NCBI RefSeq assembly: GCF_000711715.1
Contig: NZ_JONN01000001.1
Coordinates: forward strand, 310,001 to 374,000
Direction: 5' to 3'
DNA: 64,000 nucleotides
From: Sphingomonas astaxanthinifaciens DSM 22298
Lineage (GTDB): Bacteria > Pseudomonadota > Alphaproteobacteria > Sphingomonadales > Sphingomonadaceae
Numbering within the stretch: position 1 is the stretch's first letter; every line of letters begins with the position of its first letter. The notes below the pieces were generated by a model. That model was not told the DNA's origin, made no database searches, and saw only the letters and a program-made list of their open reading frames with translations. This document shows, piece by piece, positions 46,683 through 55,159 of the stretch. The position numbers and the translations under genes were made by a program.

Positions 46683-47998
46683 ACCAGGGTCGGACCGTCG
46701 TTGGTCGGCTTCTCCTTGGTGCCCTCGAGGCGCGCCGGGCGCGGCGGAGCGACGGGCTTGGCCGGGCCGGTGATGCGGTCGGCATAGTGGTTGAGGATCC
46801 GGCCCGCCGCTTCGCGCCCGCCGAGCCCGAAGGCGAGCGCGGTGGCGACCGCGCCGGCCCCGAGGATCAGCCCGAACGCCATGTAGACGATGACGTCGGC
46901 GAGACCCATGAAGGTGAGGCCGATGGCGGTGAACAGGGCGATGATCGCATAGCGGATGATGGTCGGCGCGAAGCCGCCCTCGCCGGTCGAGGAGCCGACC
47001 AGGTTGGCGAGGATCCGGGCGAGGAAGATGCCCGCGACGATGATCAGGGTCCCGAAGATGACCTTGGAGCCAAGTTCGGTCACCTGGACGAGGAAGATCG
47101 CGACCGTGTCGCCGCCGAGCTGGTGCGCGGCTTCGATCCCGGCGCCGAGCATGATCGCGACGAAGGCGATGTTGGCGACCACCCGGCTGGGCGGGGTGCG
47201 CGCGGGCATGACGCCGGTGGAGCGGAGCGCGTCGTCGAAGCCCATCGGCGGGAGCACCGCCTCGATGATGGTCTTGAGGAACTTGGCCGCGACAAAGGCG
47301 ATGCCGAGCCACAGCGCCGCGGTCAGCAGGCGGGGGATGGCGGCGCTGATCTCGTCGAGCATGAGGATCGCCGGGCCGCTGATCGCCTCGATCCCGAGGA
47401 CCTGGAGCGCGGCGATGGCGACCGGAATGATGATCAGCGCGAAGACGAGGATGCCGGCGGCGCGGGCGAGCGTTGCGCGGGTCGCACCCGGGGCGGCACC
47501 GGCCGGCACGGCCTCGGGATCGGCGCGCACCGTCGGCGGGTGATCGCCAAGCCCGGCACGGGCCATGAAGCCGTCGACATTGGCGGCGGTGAGCAGGGTC
47601 TCGACCAGGCGGCGGACGATCCGCGCGACGATCAGCCCGACGAAGAAGATAAGCCCGGCGCCGATCAGCCGCGGCAGGAAGGCGAAGATTTCCTCGGTCA
47701 GCGTGTTGATGGGGGCGAGGATCTGGCCGATCTTCAGGAAATTGAGGGCGGCCATGATGCCGACCAGCCAGACGATCAGCTTGGCGACGGTCCCGATCTG
47801 CTGGCCGACGGTCTCGTGGCTGTTGCCGGGCGTGTGCTTCTGCAGCGCGGGGGTCTTGGAGATGGCCTTGGCCAGCGCCCATTTGACCGCGCGGGCGATG
47901 ATCCAGGTCGCGACCAGGATCAGCAGCGCGATCAGGATTCGCGGTCCCCACTCGACGGCTTGCGCCCGCCAGGCCTCGGTGGTCGACGGTCCGTACAT
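46679..47998 (-). CDS. Mechanosensitive ion channel-like protein
   Basis: 439 residues with about nine hydrophobic helices in two internally similar halves (GPRILIALLILVATWIIARA, IGTVAKLIVWLVGIMAALNF, LPRLIGAGLIFFVGLIVARI; later IAFVAIMLGAGIEAAHQLGG, VIFGTLIIVAGIFLARILAN). This is the small-conductance, CmpX-like type rather than classical MscS. The C-terminus carries an AFGLGGREAAGRILNHY segment. The ATG overlaps the rarA stop. Confidence 0.82.
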   Translation of the reverse strand: MYGPSTTEAWRAQAVEWGPRILIALLILVATWIIARAVKWALAKAISKTPALQKHTPGNSHETVGQQIGTVAKLIVWLVGIMAALNFLKIGQILAPINTLTEEIFAFLPRLIGAGLIFFVGLIVARIVRRLVETLLTAANVDGFMARAGLGDHPPTVRADPEAVPAGAAPGATRATLARAAGILVFALIIIPVAIAALQVLGIEAISGPAILMLDEISAAIPRLLTAALWLGIAFVAAKFLKTIIEAVLPPMGFDDALRSTGVMPARTPPSRVVANIAFVAIMLGAGIEAAHQLGGDTVAIFLVQVTELGSKVIFGTLIIVAGIFLARILANLVGSSTGEGGFAPTIIRYAIIALFTAIGLTFMGLADVIVYMAFGLILGAGAVATALAFGLGGREAAGRILNHYADRITGPAKPVAPPRPARLEGTKEKPTNDGPTLV

Positions 47999-49311
47999 CA
48001 GCTTCCCTCCTGCAACTGCTGGCGACGCTCGTTCCACCACGCGAGCCGTTCGGCAAGCCGCTTTTCGAAGCCGCGGTCGGTGGGACGATAAAAGGTCTGC
48101 GGATTCATCTCCTCGGGCCAATAGTCCTGGCCCGAGAAACTGTCGGCCTGGTCATGGTCATAGGCATAGCCCGCGCCATAGCCGAGGTTCTTCATCAGCC
48201 GGGTCGGCGCGCCGAGGATGTGCTTGGGCGGCGACAGCGAGCCATGCTCCTTGGCGCTTCGCCAGGCGTCCTTCTGCGCGGTGTAGACCGCGTTCGATTT
48301 TGGCGCGGTGGCGAGGTAGAGGCAGGCCTGGACGATCGCCAGCTCGCCTTCGGGACTGCCAAGGAAGTCGTAGGTGTCCTTGGCCGCCATGCACTGGACC
48401 AGCGCCTGCGGGTCGGCGAGGCCGATGTCCTCGACCGCGGCGCGGGTCAGGCGGCGGAGCAGGTACAGGGGCTCCTCGCCCGCGGTCAGCATCCGCGCGA
48501 GATAGTAGAGCGCCGCGTCCGGGTCCGAACCGCGGATCGATTTGTGAAGCGCCGAGATGAGCCCGTAATGGCCCTCGCGGTCCTTGTCGTAGACCGGCAG
48601 GCGGCGCTGGATGAGGTCGCGCAAGGCGGCGGTGTCGAGCGCGGAATTGAGCCCGGCCGCGAACAGCATCTCGGCCTGGTTGAGGAGGAAGCGGCCGTCG
48701 CCATCGGCGCTGGCGATGAGCGCGGCGCGGGCGTCAGCATCGAGGGGCAGGGCGCGGCCCTCGACGGCCTCGGCGCGCTCCAGAAGGGCTTCGAGCGCGG
48801 CCTCGTCGAGCCGATGGAGCACCAGCACCTGGCAGCGCGACAGGAGCGCGGCGTTGAGCTCGAAGCTGGGATTTTCGGTGGTCGCCCCGACGAGCGTCAC
48901 CGCGCCCGCCTCGACGAAGGGCAGGAAGCCGTCCTGCTGGCTGCGGTTGAAGCGGTGGATCTCGTCCACGAAGAGCAGGGTGCGCTGGCCGGTTCGTGCC
49001 TGCAGCTCGGCCTCGGCGAAGGCCTTCTTCAAGTCCGCGACGCCGCTGAAGACGGCCGAGATGGCGGTGAAGCGATAGCCGACCGCATCGGCGAGGAGGC
49101 GGGCGATGCTGGTCTTGCCGGTGCCCGGCGGGCCCCAGAGGATGAGGCTCGACAGGCGGCCGGCGGCGACCATCCGCCCGATCGCGCCGTCGGGGCCGGT
49201 AAGGTGCTCCTGCCCGATCACCTCGCCGAGGCTGGCGGGGCGAAGCCGCTCGGCCAGCGGCACATTCGCGGCCGGCGCGGGCGCGGAGTCGTCGTCGAAC
49301 AGGTCAGCCAC
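47998..49311 (-). CDS. rarA: Replication-associated recombination protein A
   Basis: 437 residues; AAA+ ATPase acting at stalled replication forks. Walker A GPPGTGKTS, Walker B LLFVDEIHRFN, sensor TTENPSFELNAAL, then the C-terminal tetramer domain (HKSIRGSDPDAALYYLARML, PPKHILGAPTRLMKNLGYG). The start is GTG at 49311 (VADLFDDD, as in relatives), with GAGG 8 nt upstream; ATGs further upstream reach into the padR promoter. Confidence 0.93.
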   Translation of the reverse strand: MADLFDDDSAPAPAANVPLAERLRPASLGEVIGQEHLTGPDGAIGRMVAAGRLSSLILWGPPGTGKTSIARLLADAVGYRFTAISAVFSGVADLKKAFAEAELQARTGQRTLLFVDEIHRFNRSQQDGFLPFVEAGAVTLVGATTENPSFELNAALLSRCQVLVLHRLDEAALEALLERAEAVEGRALPLDADARAALIASADGDGRFLLNQAEMLFAAGLNSALDTAALRDLIQRRLPVYDKDREGHYGLISALHKSIRGSDPDAALYYLARMLTAGEEPLYLLRRLTRAAVEDIGLADPQALVQCMAAKDTYDFLGSPEGELAIVQACLYLATAPKSNAVYTAQKDAWRSAKEHGSLSPPKHILGAPTRLMKNLGYGAGYAYDHDQADSFSGQDYWPEEMNPQTFYRPTDRGFEKRLAERLAWWNERRQQLQEGS

Positions 49312-49361
49312 GCGGGCCTCGTAGAAAATGCAGGGCCGCGACGCCATGCCTCTTGTCGAAA

Positions 49362-49390
49362 GATGCAATAAGATATATCTCAGAAGCATC
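49362..49390. promoter_or_regulatory. Putative PadR operator
   Basis: GATGC-N4-AGATATATCT-N5-GCATC: a perfect 10-bp palindrome inside a larger inverted repeat, 16 bp before the padR ATG. The AT-rich core stands out in this GC-rich genome and overlaps the likely -10. Confidence 0.55.
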
Positions 49391-49405
49391 ATAGGAGATA
49401 TTCGA

Positions 49406-50044
49406 ATGCATCGACGTCATCAATCAGGCTGCGGCGGGCGCCGTGGCGGGGGATTGCCCTTCGCGATCATGGCGCTTGCCGCCGGGCGCGACCCCTGGGG
49501 TCCGGGCTCGGACTGGTTCGCCGAGCATGGCACGCGCGATCCCTTTCCCGGGTTTCGCGGCGGCGGCCGGGGCGGTCCCCGCGGACGGCGGATGTTCGGC
49601 TCGGGAGACTTGAAGCTTCTGCTGCTGCGGCTGATCGCCGACGAGCCGCGGCACGGCTACGACCTCATTCGCACCATCGAGGAAAAGTCCGGCGGCGCCT
49701 ATTCGCCGAGTCCGGGCGTGGTCTATCCGACCCTGAGCTTCCTCGCCGACGAGGGGCTGATCGAGGAGCAGGCGGCCGAGGGGTCGCGCAAGCGCTTCGC
49801 CGCGACCGAGGCGGGTCGGGCCCACCTCGAGGAGATGAAGACCGAGGTGGCAGCGGTGCTGGCGCGGCTCGACGCCGTCCGGCCCGAACCGCGCTCGGGC
49901 GACCGCCAGCTCCAGCGGGCGCTCGACAACCTGCGCGCCGCGATGCGCAACCGGGTCGCCGAGACCGACTGGGACGCGGCGTCGGTGACCGCGATCATCG
50001 ACATCCTCGACGAGGCGTCCAAGCGGATCGAGCGCGGCGAGTGA
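49406..50044 (+). CDS. PadR-family transcriptional regulator
   Basis: 212 residues. An unusual first 65 residues rich in Gly/Arg (GCGGRRGGGLPFAIMALAAG, FRGGGRGGPRGRRMF), then the PadR winged helix (LKLLLLRLIADEPRHGYDLI, SPSPGVVYPTLSFLADEGLI) and a C-terminal coiled coil for dimerisation. The ATG follows TAGGAG. Target unknown; rarA is divergent and autoregulation is likely. Confidence 0.88.
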   Translation: MHRRHQSGCGGRRGGGLPFAIMALAAGRDPWGPGSDWFAEHGTRDPFPGFRGGGRGGPRGRRMFGSGDLKLLLLRLIADEPRHGYDLIRTIEEKSGGAYSPSPGVVYPTLSFLADEGLIEEQAAEGSRKRFAATEAGRAHLEEMKTEVAAVLARLDAVRPEPRSGDRQLQRALDNLRAAMRNRVAETDWDAASVTAIIDILDEASKRIERGE

Positions 50045-50053
50045 GTTGAATCG

Positions 50054-50126
50054 TCGTTCCCGCGAACGCGGGAACCCCGGGCGCAAGGGTGATCTAGCTG
50101 AGGTCCCCGCCTTCGCGGGGACGACG
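50054..50126. repeat. REP-like palindrome pair
   Basis: CGTTCCCGCGAACGCGGGAAC followed by the 29-bp sequence (50098-50126) identical to 1928-1956. Between the convergent padR and glycosyltransferase genes. Confidence 0.65.
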
Positions 50127-50128
50127 GC

Positions 50129-51295
50129 TTATTTCTTGAGCCGGGTCAGGCGCTCGCGCCGCTCGATCGCCCGCGCATAGGTCTTGAGGACCGCGCCGTT
50201 GATGACGTCCCAGTCCTGGGTCTTGGCATAGGCGAGCCCGGCCTCGCCGTGGCGCCGGCGAAGCGCGGGATCGGCGGCATAAGCGGCGATGGCGTCGGCC
50301 AGCGCGTTGAGGTCGCCGGGCTCGCTCAGCGTGCCGGTCTCGCCGTCGCGCACGAGGTTGGTGGCGCCGGTCGCCGCCGCCGCGACCACCGGCAGCGCGC
50401 AGGCCATCGCCTCGAGCGTGACGTTGCCGAAGGTCTCGGTGATCGAGGGATTGAAGAAGAGGTCGGCGCTGGCGAGCGCACGGGCGAGGTCCGTCCCTTC
50501 CTGGTGGCCGACGAAGATGCCGTCGGGCATCGCCTTCTCGAACCACGGCCGCGCCGGGCCCTCGCCGATCACCAGCACCTTGTGGGGCACGCCGCGGGCG
50601 ACCAGCGCGTCGTGGACGGCGGCGAAGACGTCGAGCCCCTTTTCCATCACGATCCGGCCGAGGAAGGCGACCACCATGTCGTTGTCGGCGATCCCGTGGC
50701 TACGCCGCCATTCCATGCTGCGCCGCTCGGGATTGAACTGCTCGCGGTCGACCCCGCGCGACCAGATGGCGATATTGCGGTTCATCCGCTGCGCCCGAAG
50801 CACCGAGGCGGTCGATTCGGCCGGGACCAGCAGTGCGTCGCAGCGCAGGTAGAGGCGGCGCAGGATCCCGCGCACCAGCGGCTCGAACGCCTCGAGGTGG
50901 TAATAAGCGAGATAGGTCTCGAAGCGGGTGTGGACCGAGGCCACCGCCGGAATGTTGCGCTTGCGCGCCCAGGTCACCGCGCGGTGCGAGCTGATGTCGG
51001 GGCTGGCGATATGGACGATGTTGGGATCGAATTCCTCGAGATCGCGGCGGACGCTGGCGGGAAGGCCCAGCGGAAAGCGATATTCGTCGCGCCCGGGGAC
51101 GTGGACCGAGGGCAAAGAGACGAGGTCGCCGGTGGCGGGAAAGGCGGGCTCGTCGACGGTCGGCGAATAGATGCGGACCTTCGCGCCCGACTTCAGCAGA
51201 AAGCCGACCAGCCGGTTCAGCGCCTGGTTGGCGCCGTCCCGCACGTAATTGTAGTTGCCCGAGATGAGGGCAATGCGGAGTTCCTCCGGAGCCAT
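50129..51295 (-). CDS. Family 4 glycosyltransferase (mannosyltransferase-like)
   Basis: 388 residues, GT-B fold. N-terminal ISGNYNYVRDGANQALNRLV; acceptor region HIASPDISSHRAVTWARKRN; donor half AFLGRIVMEKGLDVFAAVHD and the EX7E motif in FFNPSITETFGNVTLEAMAC. Closest in pattern to GDP-mannose-dependent alpha-mannosyltransferases acting on lipids. The ATG at 51295 is the longest start. It stands alone on the minus strand, divergent from the DNA glycosylase. Confidence 0.86.
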   Translation of the reverse strand: MAPEELRIALISGNYNYVRDGANQALNRLVGFLLKSGAKVRIYSPTVDEPAFPATGDLVSLPSVHVPGRDEYRFPLGLPASVRRDLEEFDPNIVHIASPDISSHRAVTWARKRNIPAVASVHTRFETYLAYYHLEAFEPLVRGILRRLYLRCDALLVPAESTASVLRAQRMNRNIAIWSRGVDREQFNPERRSMEWRRSHGIADNDMVVAFLGRIVMEKGLDVFAAVHDALVARGVPHKVLVIGEGPARPWFEKAMPDGIFVGHQEGTDLARALASADLFFNPSITETFGNVTLEAMACALPVVAAAATGATNLVRDGETGTLSEPGDLNALADAIAAYAADPALRRRHGEAGLAYAKTQDWDVINGAVLKTYARAIERRERLTRLKK

Positions 51296-51402
51296 GGCGC
51301 GGCCTTTAGCGTTGCCGTGGCGGTTTCGTCCAATCGCGCCGACTGCTGCGCGCGAGGAGCAGGGTGAAAAGGCCGAGGATGGCGAAGCGGAACGGACGGG
51401 GC

Positions 51403-51915
51403 ATGGCGGACGCCCCTAGCATGACCACGGCGGTGAGGCACGGGCTTGCGCCGGCGGCGCGGGCCGACGCCCGGTTGCTCATCCTCGGCAGCCTGCCGGG
51501 CGAAGCGTCGCTCGCGGCCCAGCGTTATTATGCCTACCCCCGGAACCAGTTCTGGCGGCTGGTCGGGCGGGTGCTGGGCGAGCCGCTGGCCGAGCTGGAC
51601 TATGGCGAGCGGCTGTCGCGTCTCCAGAAGCGGCGGGTGGCCTTGTGGGACGTGATCCATGCCGCCCGGCGTCAGGGCAGCCTCGACCAGCGATTGCGCG
51701 AGGTGGAGACGCGCGACCTCGCGGCATTCGTCGCCGGCCTGCCCGATCTCCGCGCCGTCGCCTTCAACGGGGCAACCGCGGCGACGATGGGACGAAAGGC
51801 GCTCGGCGACACGGCGCTCGCGCTGATCGACCTGCCGTCCTCGAGCCCGGCCAATACCGCGGCATTCGACCAGAAGGCGCAATGCTGGGACCGGCTTCGC
51901 GCTGTTCTCGATTGA
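51403..51915 (+). CDS. DNA-deoxyinosine glycosylase (UDG superfamily)
   Basis: About 170 residues; removes deaminated bases from DNA. Family marks: LILGSLPGEASLAAQRYYAY, PRNQFWRLV, ALWDVI and the C-terminal LPSSSPANT. Several starts are possible (51364, 51379, 51403, 51421); 51403 has GGACGGGG before it. Followed 31 bp later by a small hypothetical gene. Confidence 0.86.
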   Translation: MADAPSMTTAVRHGLAPAARADARLLILGSLPGEASLAAQRYYAYPRNQFWRLVGRVLGEPLAELDYGERLSRLQKRRVALWDVIHAARRQGSLDQRLREVETRDLAAFVAGLPDLRAVAFNGATAATMGRKALGDTALALIDLPSSSPANTAAFDQKAQCWDRLRAVLD

Positions 51916-51946
51916 CGGCGACGAGGGGGGCATCTTTAAGCAGCGC

Positions 51947-52231
51947 ATGAGCGAGGAACAGACCGAAGAGGAAGTCCGCAGCGACCTGTCGATGGTCGAC
52001 GAGGCGCTGGTCGCGGGGACCATCGCCAACACCAACGGCCTCTTGGTGATCCTCGCCAAGCTGGTCGCGCGCGGGGTGTTCGACGAAAGCGACCTCAAGG
52101 CCTTCAGCGACAGCTATTCCAAGCCGCTCGACCACGAGGGGATGCGCGAGAACGAACTGGTCAGCCAGATGCAGGACCAGATGGAAAGCACGCTCGCCGA
52201 GCTGATGCGCTTCATCGCCGAGCGGGGCTAG
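51947..52231 (+). CDS. Small acidic hypothetical protein
   Basis: 94 residues, acidic and helical (MSEEQTEEEVRSDLSMVDEA, NTNGLLVILAKLVARGVFDE, SQMQDQMESTLAELMRFIAE). No signal peptide, no metal motif, no recognised family. Shine-Dalgarno is weak. Downstream lies crtZ on the same strand, 48 bp away. Confidence 0.65.
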   Translation: MSEEQTEEEVRSDLSMVDEALVAGTIANTNGLLVILAKLVARGVFDESDLKAFSDSYSKPLDHEGMRENELVSQMQDQMESTLAELMRFIAERG

Positions 52232-52279
52232 GCCGCAGGGTCAGGTGACCTTGGCGGCCGCCCGCCCTATATCGCCCTC

Positions 52280-52810
52280 ATGTCCTGGCCTGCCGGTCTC
52301 GCCCTGTTCGTATCGACGGTCCTTCTGATGGAGGGCTTCGCCTATGTCCTCCACCGCTTCGTGATGCACTCGCGGCTCGGCTGGAACTGGCACGAAAGCC
52401 ATCATCGCGCGCGGACCGGCTGGTTCGAGCGGAACGACCTCTATGCCGTGGTCTTCGCTTTGCCCTCGATCCTGCTGATCTGGGGCGGGCTCAATGGCGG
52501 CTGGGGCGACTGGGCGACGTGGATGGGGGCCGGGGTGGCCTTCTACGGGGTGATCTATTTCGGCTTTCACGACGTCATCGTCCACGGCCGGCTGCCGCAC
52601 CGGATCGTGCCGCGTTCGACCTATTTCAAGCGGATCGTCCAGGCGCACAAGCTGCACCATGCGGTCGAGAGCCGCGACGGGGCGGTGAGCTTCGGCTTCC
52701 TTTACGCCCCGCCGGTCGAGCGGCTGAAGCAGGCGCTCCAGGCCAGCCGCGAGGCGCAGCTCAGGCGTGCGCGGGGCGGGTCCACAGCCCGTCACGAGGA
52801 GCGGGCCTGA
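52280..52810 (+). CDS. crtZ: Beta-carotene hydroxylase
   Basis: 176 residues; membrane di-iron enzyme that hydroxylates beta-ionone rings at C3 to give zeaxanthin. Histidine clusters HRFVMH (about 26-31), HESHH (38-42), HDVIVH (96-101) and HKLHH (about 122-126), the full set for fatty-acid-hydroxylase-type CrtZ. About four membrane helices. The gene converges on crtB and overlaps its 3' end by 50 bp. Confidence 0.93.
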   Translation: MSWPAGLALFVSTVLLMEGFAYVLHRFVMHSRLGWNWHESHHRARTGWFERNDLYAVVFALPSILLIWGGLNGGWGDWATWMGAGVAFYGVIYFGFHDVIVHGRLPHRIVPRSTYFKRIVQAHKLHHAVESRDGAVSFGFLYAPPVERLKQALQASREAQLRRARGGSTARHEERA

Positions 52811-53699
52811 CCCGCCACAAGGCTTCCCAGAAGGCCTCCATCACCAGCGCGGCCTTTTCCGCCTTCGAGGTGGTGATCCGCTCGTCCCAGGCGCGGGGCC
52901 CGAGCGCGGCGGCGCGGGTCGCGATCTCGCCGTAGATGCCGCTGGCCGCGAGCACCGCCCAGCGGCTGCGGAAGGGCAGGCGGGCCGCGCCGACCCGGGC
53001 CGAGCGGCGATAGGCGTCGGCCATGTCGGCGAGGCGGTGGGCGAGGCGCGCGAGGGCCGGGCGATGCGCGGGATCGGCGAGGTCGGCCCCGGCCAGCCCC
53101 TCGGCGGCAAGCCATTCGGCGGGCAGATAGACCCGCCCGACCTTGGCATCGTCGACGATGTCGCGGGCGATATTGGCGAGCTGGAAGGCGATCCCCAAGT
53201 CGGCTGCGCGGTTGAGCGTGTCCTCGTCCTCGGGCGGCACGCCCATGACGTGCGCCATCATCACGCCCACCGCGCCAGCAACCTGGTAGCAATAAGAGAG
53301 GAGGTCGTCGGTCGTGGTCGGCCGCCACCCCCCGGCGTCGCGCTCGAACCCGGCGAGATGGTCGCCGGCGACGGCCTGGGGAATCGCGCATTCGGCGGCG
53401 ACCACGCGCAGTGCGTCGAAGGGGACAAGTCCCGTCGGTTGGCCCGCGAACGCCTCGGCGGTCTTCGCCTTGAGGAAGGCGAGGCGGGCGGCGGGATCGT
53501 CGACCCGCTCCGCATCATGGCCCAGGGTCTGGCCGTCGGTCACGTCGTCGCAGGCGCGGCACCAGCTGTAGAGCAGCCAGCTGCGCTCTCGGGTCTGCTG
53601 GTCGAACAACTGGCTGGCGAAGCGAAAACTCTTGGAGCCCGCCGAAATGCTTTCCAGCGCGGCCTGGACCAGCCGTGCCCGTTCGTCAGCTTCGCTCAC
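52761..53699 (-). CDS. crtB: Phytoene synthase
   Basis: 312 residues; condenses two geranylgeranyl diphosphates to phytoene. Aspartate-rich motifs are CRACDDVTDGQ (about 47-57) and QLANIARDIVDDAKVGR (about 163-179), plus RVYLPAEWL. The start is GTG at 53699, overlapping the crtI stop (GTGA). Last gene of crtY-crtI-crtB; its 3' end overlaps crtZ. Confidence 0.94.
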   Translation of the reverse strand: MSEADERARLVQAALESISAGSKSFRFASQLFDQQTRERSWLLYSWCRACDDVTDGQTLGHDAERVDDPAARLAFLKAKTAEAFAGQPTGLVPFDALRVVAAECAIPQAVAGDHLAGFERDAGGWRPTTTDDLLSYCYQVAGAVGVMMAHVMGVPPEDEDTLNRAADLGIAFQLANIARDIVDDAKVGRVYLPAEWLAAEGLAGADLADPAHRPALARLAHRLADMADAYRRSARVGAARLPFRSRWAVLAASGIYGEIATRAAALGPRAWDERITTSKAEKAALVMEAFWEALWRVRPAPRDGLWTRPAHA

Positions 53700-55159
53700 G
53701 CCAGCATCAGCCCCGCAGTCGCCTCGGCGCTTCCGACCACCCCCGGGATCCCCGCGCCTGGGTGAGTGCCGGCACCGACGAAATAGAGGTTCCTGAGCTT
53801 GTCGTCGCGATTGTGGGTGCGGAACCAGGCCGACTGCCACAGCACCGGCTCGAGGCTGAATGCGGAGCCGAGGTGGGCGGCGAGGTCGGCCGAGAAATCG
53901 GCCGGGGTGTAATGGAAGATGGTCCGGATCCGCTGGCGCACGTCGGGGATCAGCCGCTCGGCGATCGTGTCGAGCACGACCTCCTGATATTTCGGCCCCT
54001 CGACCGCCCAGTCGACATCGGCCTTGCCGGCATTGGGGACGGGGGCAAGCGCGTAGAAGGTCGAGCAGCCCGGCGGCGCCATGGACGGGTCGGTGATGGT
54101 CGGGTGGTGGATGTAGAGCGACGGGTCGGTCGCGAGCCGCCCGGTCTTGTAGATGTCGTTGACGAGGCCGCCGTAGCGCGGGCCGAACAGGATCGTGTGG
54201 TGGGCGAGGTCCGACGTCCCCTCGAGCCCGAAATGGAGCACGAACAGGCCGGGCGAGAAACGCTTGCGCTTGAGGGCGCGGACCTGTTGCTGGCCGCGGT
54301 CGGAACCCTCGATCAGGCCATAGCTGTGGACCACGTCGCCATTGGAGGCGACCGCGTCGGCGGTGGCGCTCCAACCCGAGGCGGTGCGCACCCCGGTGAC
54401 CCGATCGTTCTCGGCCAGGATCGCAGTGACCGGATCGCCAAGGCGAATGGTCCCGCCGATCCGCTCGAACTGGCGGACCATGCCGGCGATCAGCTTGTTG
54501 GTCCCGCCCTTGGCGAACCACACCCCGCCGTCGCGCTCGAGCTTGTGGATCAGCGCGTAGATCGACGAGCAGGTCATCGGATTGCCGCCGACCAGCAGCG
54601 TGTGGAAGGACAAGGTCTGGCGCAGGTGCTCGTCCTTCACGAAGCTCGACACGATCGAATAGACCGACCGCCAAGCCTGATATTTGGCGAGCGCGGGCGC
54701 GGCCTTGAGCATGTCGCCGAGGCTTTCAAACGCCTTGGTCCCGAGCTTCACATAGCCCTCGTTATAGACCCCGGCGCTATAGGCGAGGAAGCGCTGGTAG
54801 CCCGCCCAGTCGTCGGGATTGAGTGCGTCCATCGCGGCTTTGAGCTCGGCGTCGTCATTGGTGTAATCGAACACCACGCCGTCGGGCCAGGAGAGCCGGT
54901 AGAAGGGCTTGACCGGGACGAGCTCGACATCCTCCGACATGTCGTGGCCCGACAGCTTCCACAGCCGCTGGAGACAGTCGGGATCGGTGATCACGGTCGG
55001 GCCCGCGTCGAACACGTGGCCGTCCTTTTCCCAGACATAGGCGCGGCCGCCGGGCCGGTCGCGGGCCTCGACGATGGTGGTCTTCACCCCGGCCGACTGG
55101 AGGCGGATGGCCAGCGCCAGGCCGCCGAAGCCGGCACCGATCACGATTGCACTCTTCAC
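53696..55159 (-). CDS. crtI: Phytoene desaturase
   Basis: 487 residues; FAD enzyme that desaturates phytoene to lycopene. N-terminal dinucleotide motif VIGAGFGGLALAIRLQSAG, then RPGGRAYVWEKDGHVFDAGP; C-terminal YFVGAGTHPGAGIPGVVGSA, the CrtI signature. The ATG overlaps the crtY stop (ATGA). Confidence 0.95.
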   Translation of the reverse strand: MKSAIVIGAGFGGLALAIRLQSAGVKTTIVEARDRPGGRAYVWEKDGHVFDAGPTVITDPDCLQRLWKLSGHDMSEDVELVPVKPFYRLSWPDGVVFDYTNDDAELKAAMDALNPDDWAGYQRFLAYSAGVYNEGYVKLGTKAFESLGDMLKAAPALAKYQAWRSVYSIVSSFVKDEHLRQTLSFHTLLVGGNPMTCSSIYALIHKLERDGGVWFAKGGTNKLIAGMVRQFERIGGTIRLGDPVTAILAENDRVTGVRTASGWSATADAVASNGDVVHSYGLIEGSDRGQQQVRALKRKRFSPGLFVLHFGLEGTSDLAHHTILFGPRYGGLVNDIYKTGRLATDPSLYIHHPTITDPSMAPPGCSTFYALAPVPNAGKADVDWAVEGPKYQEVVLDTIAERLIPDVRQRIRTIFHYTPADFSADLAAHLGSAFSLEPVLWQSAWFRTHNRDDKLRNLYFVGAGTHPGAGIPGVVGSAEATAGLMLA

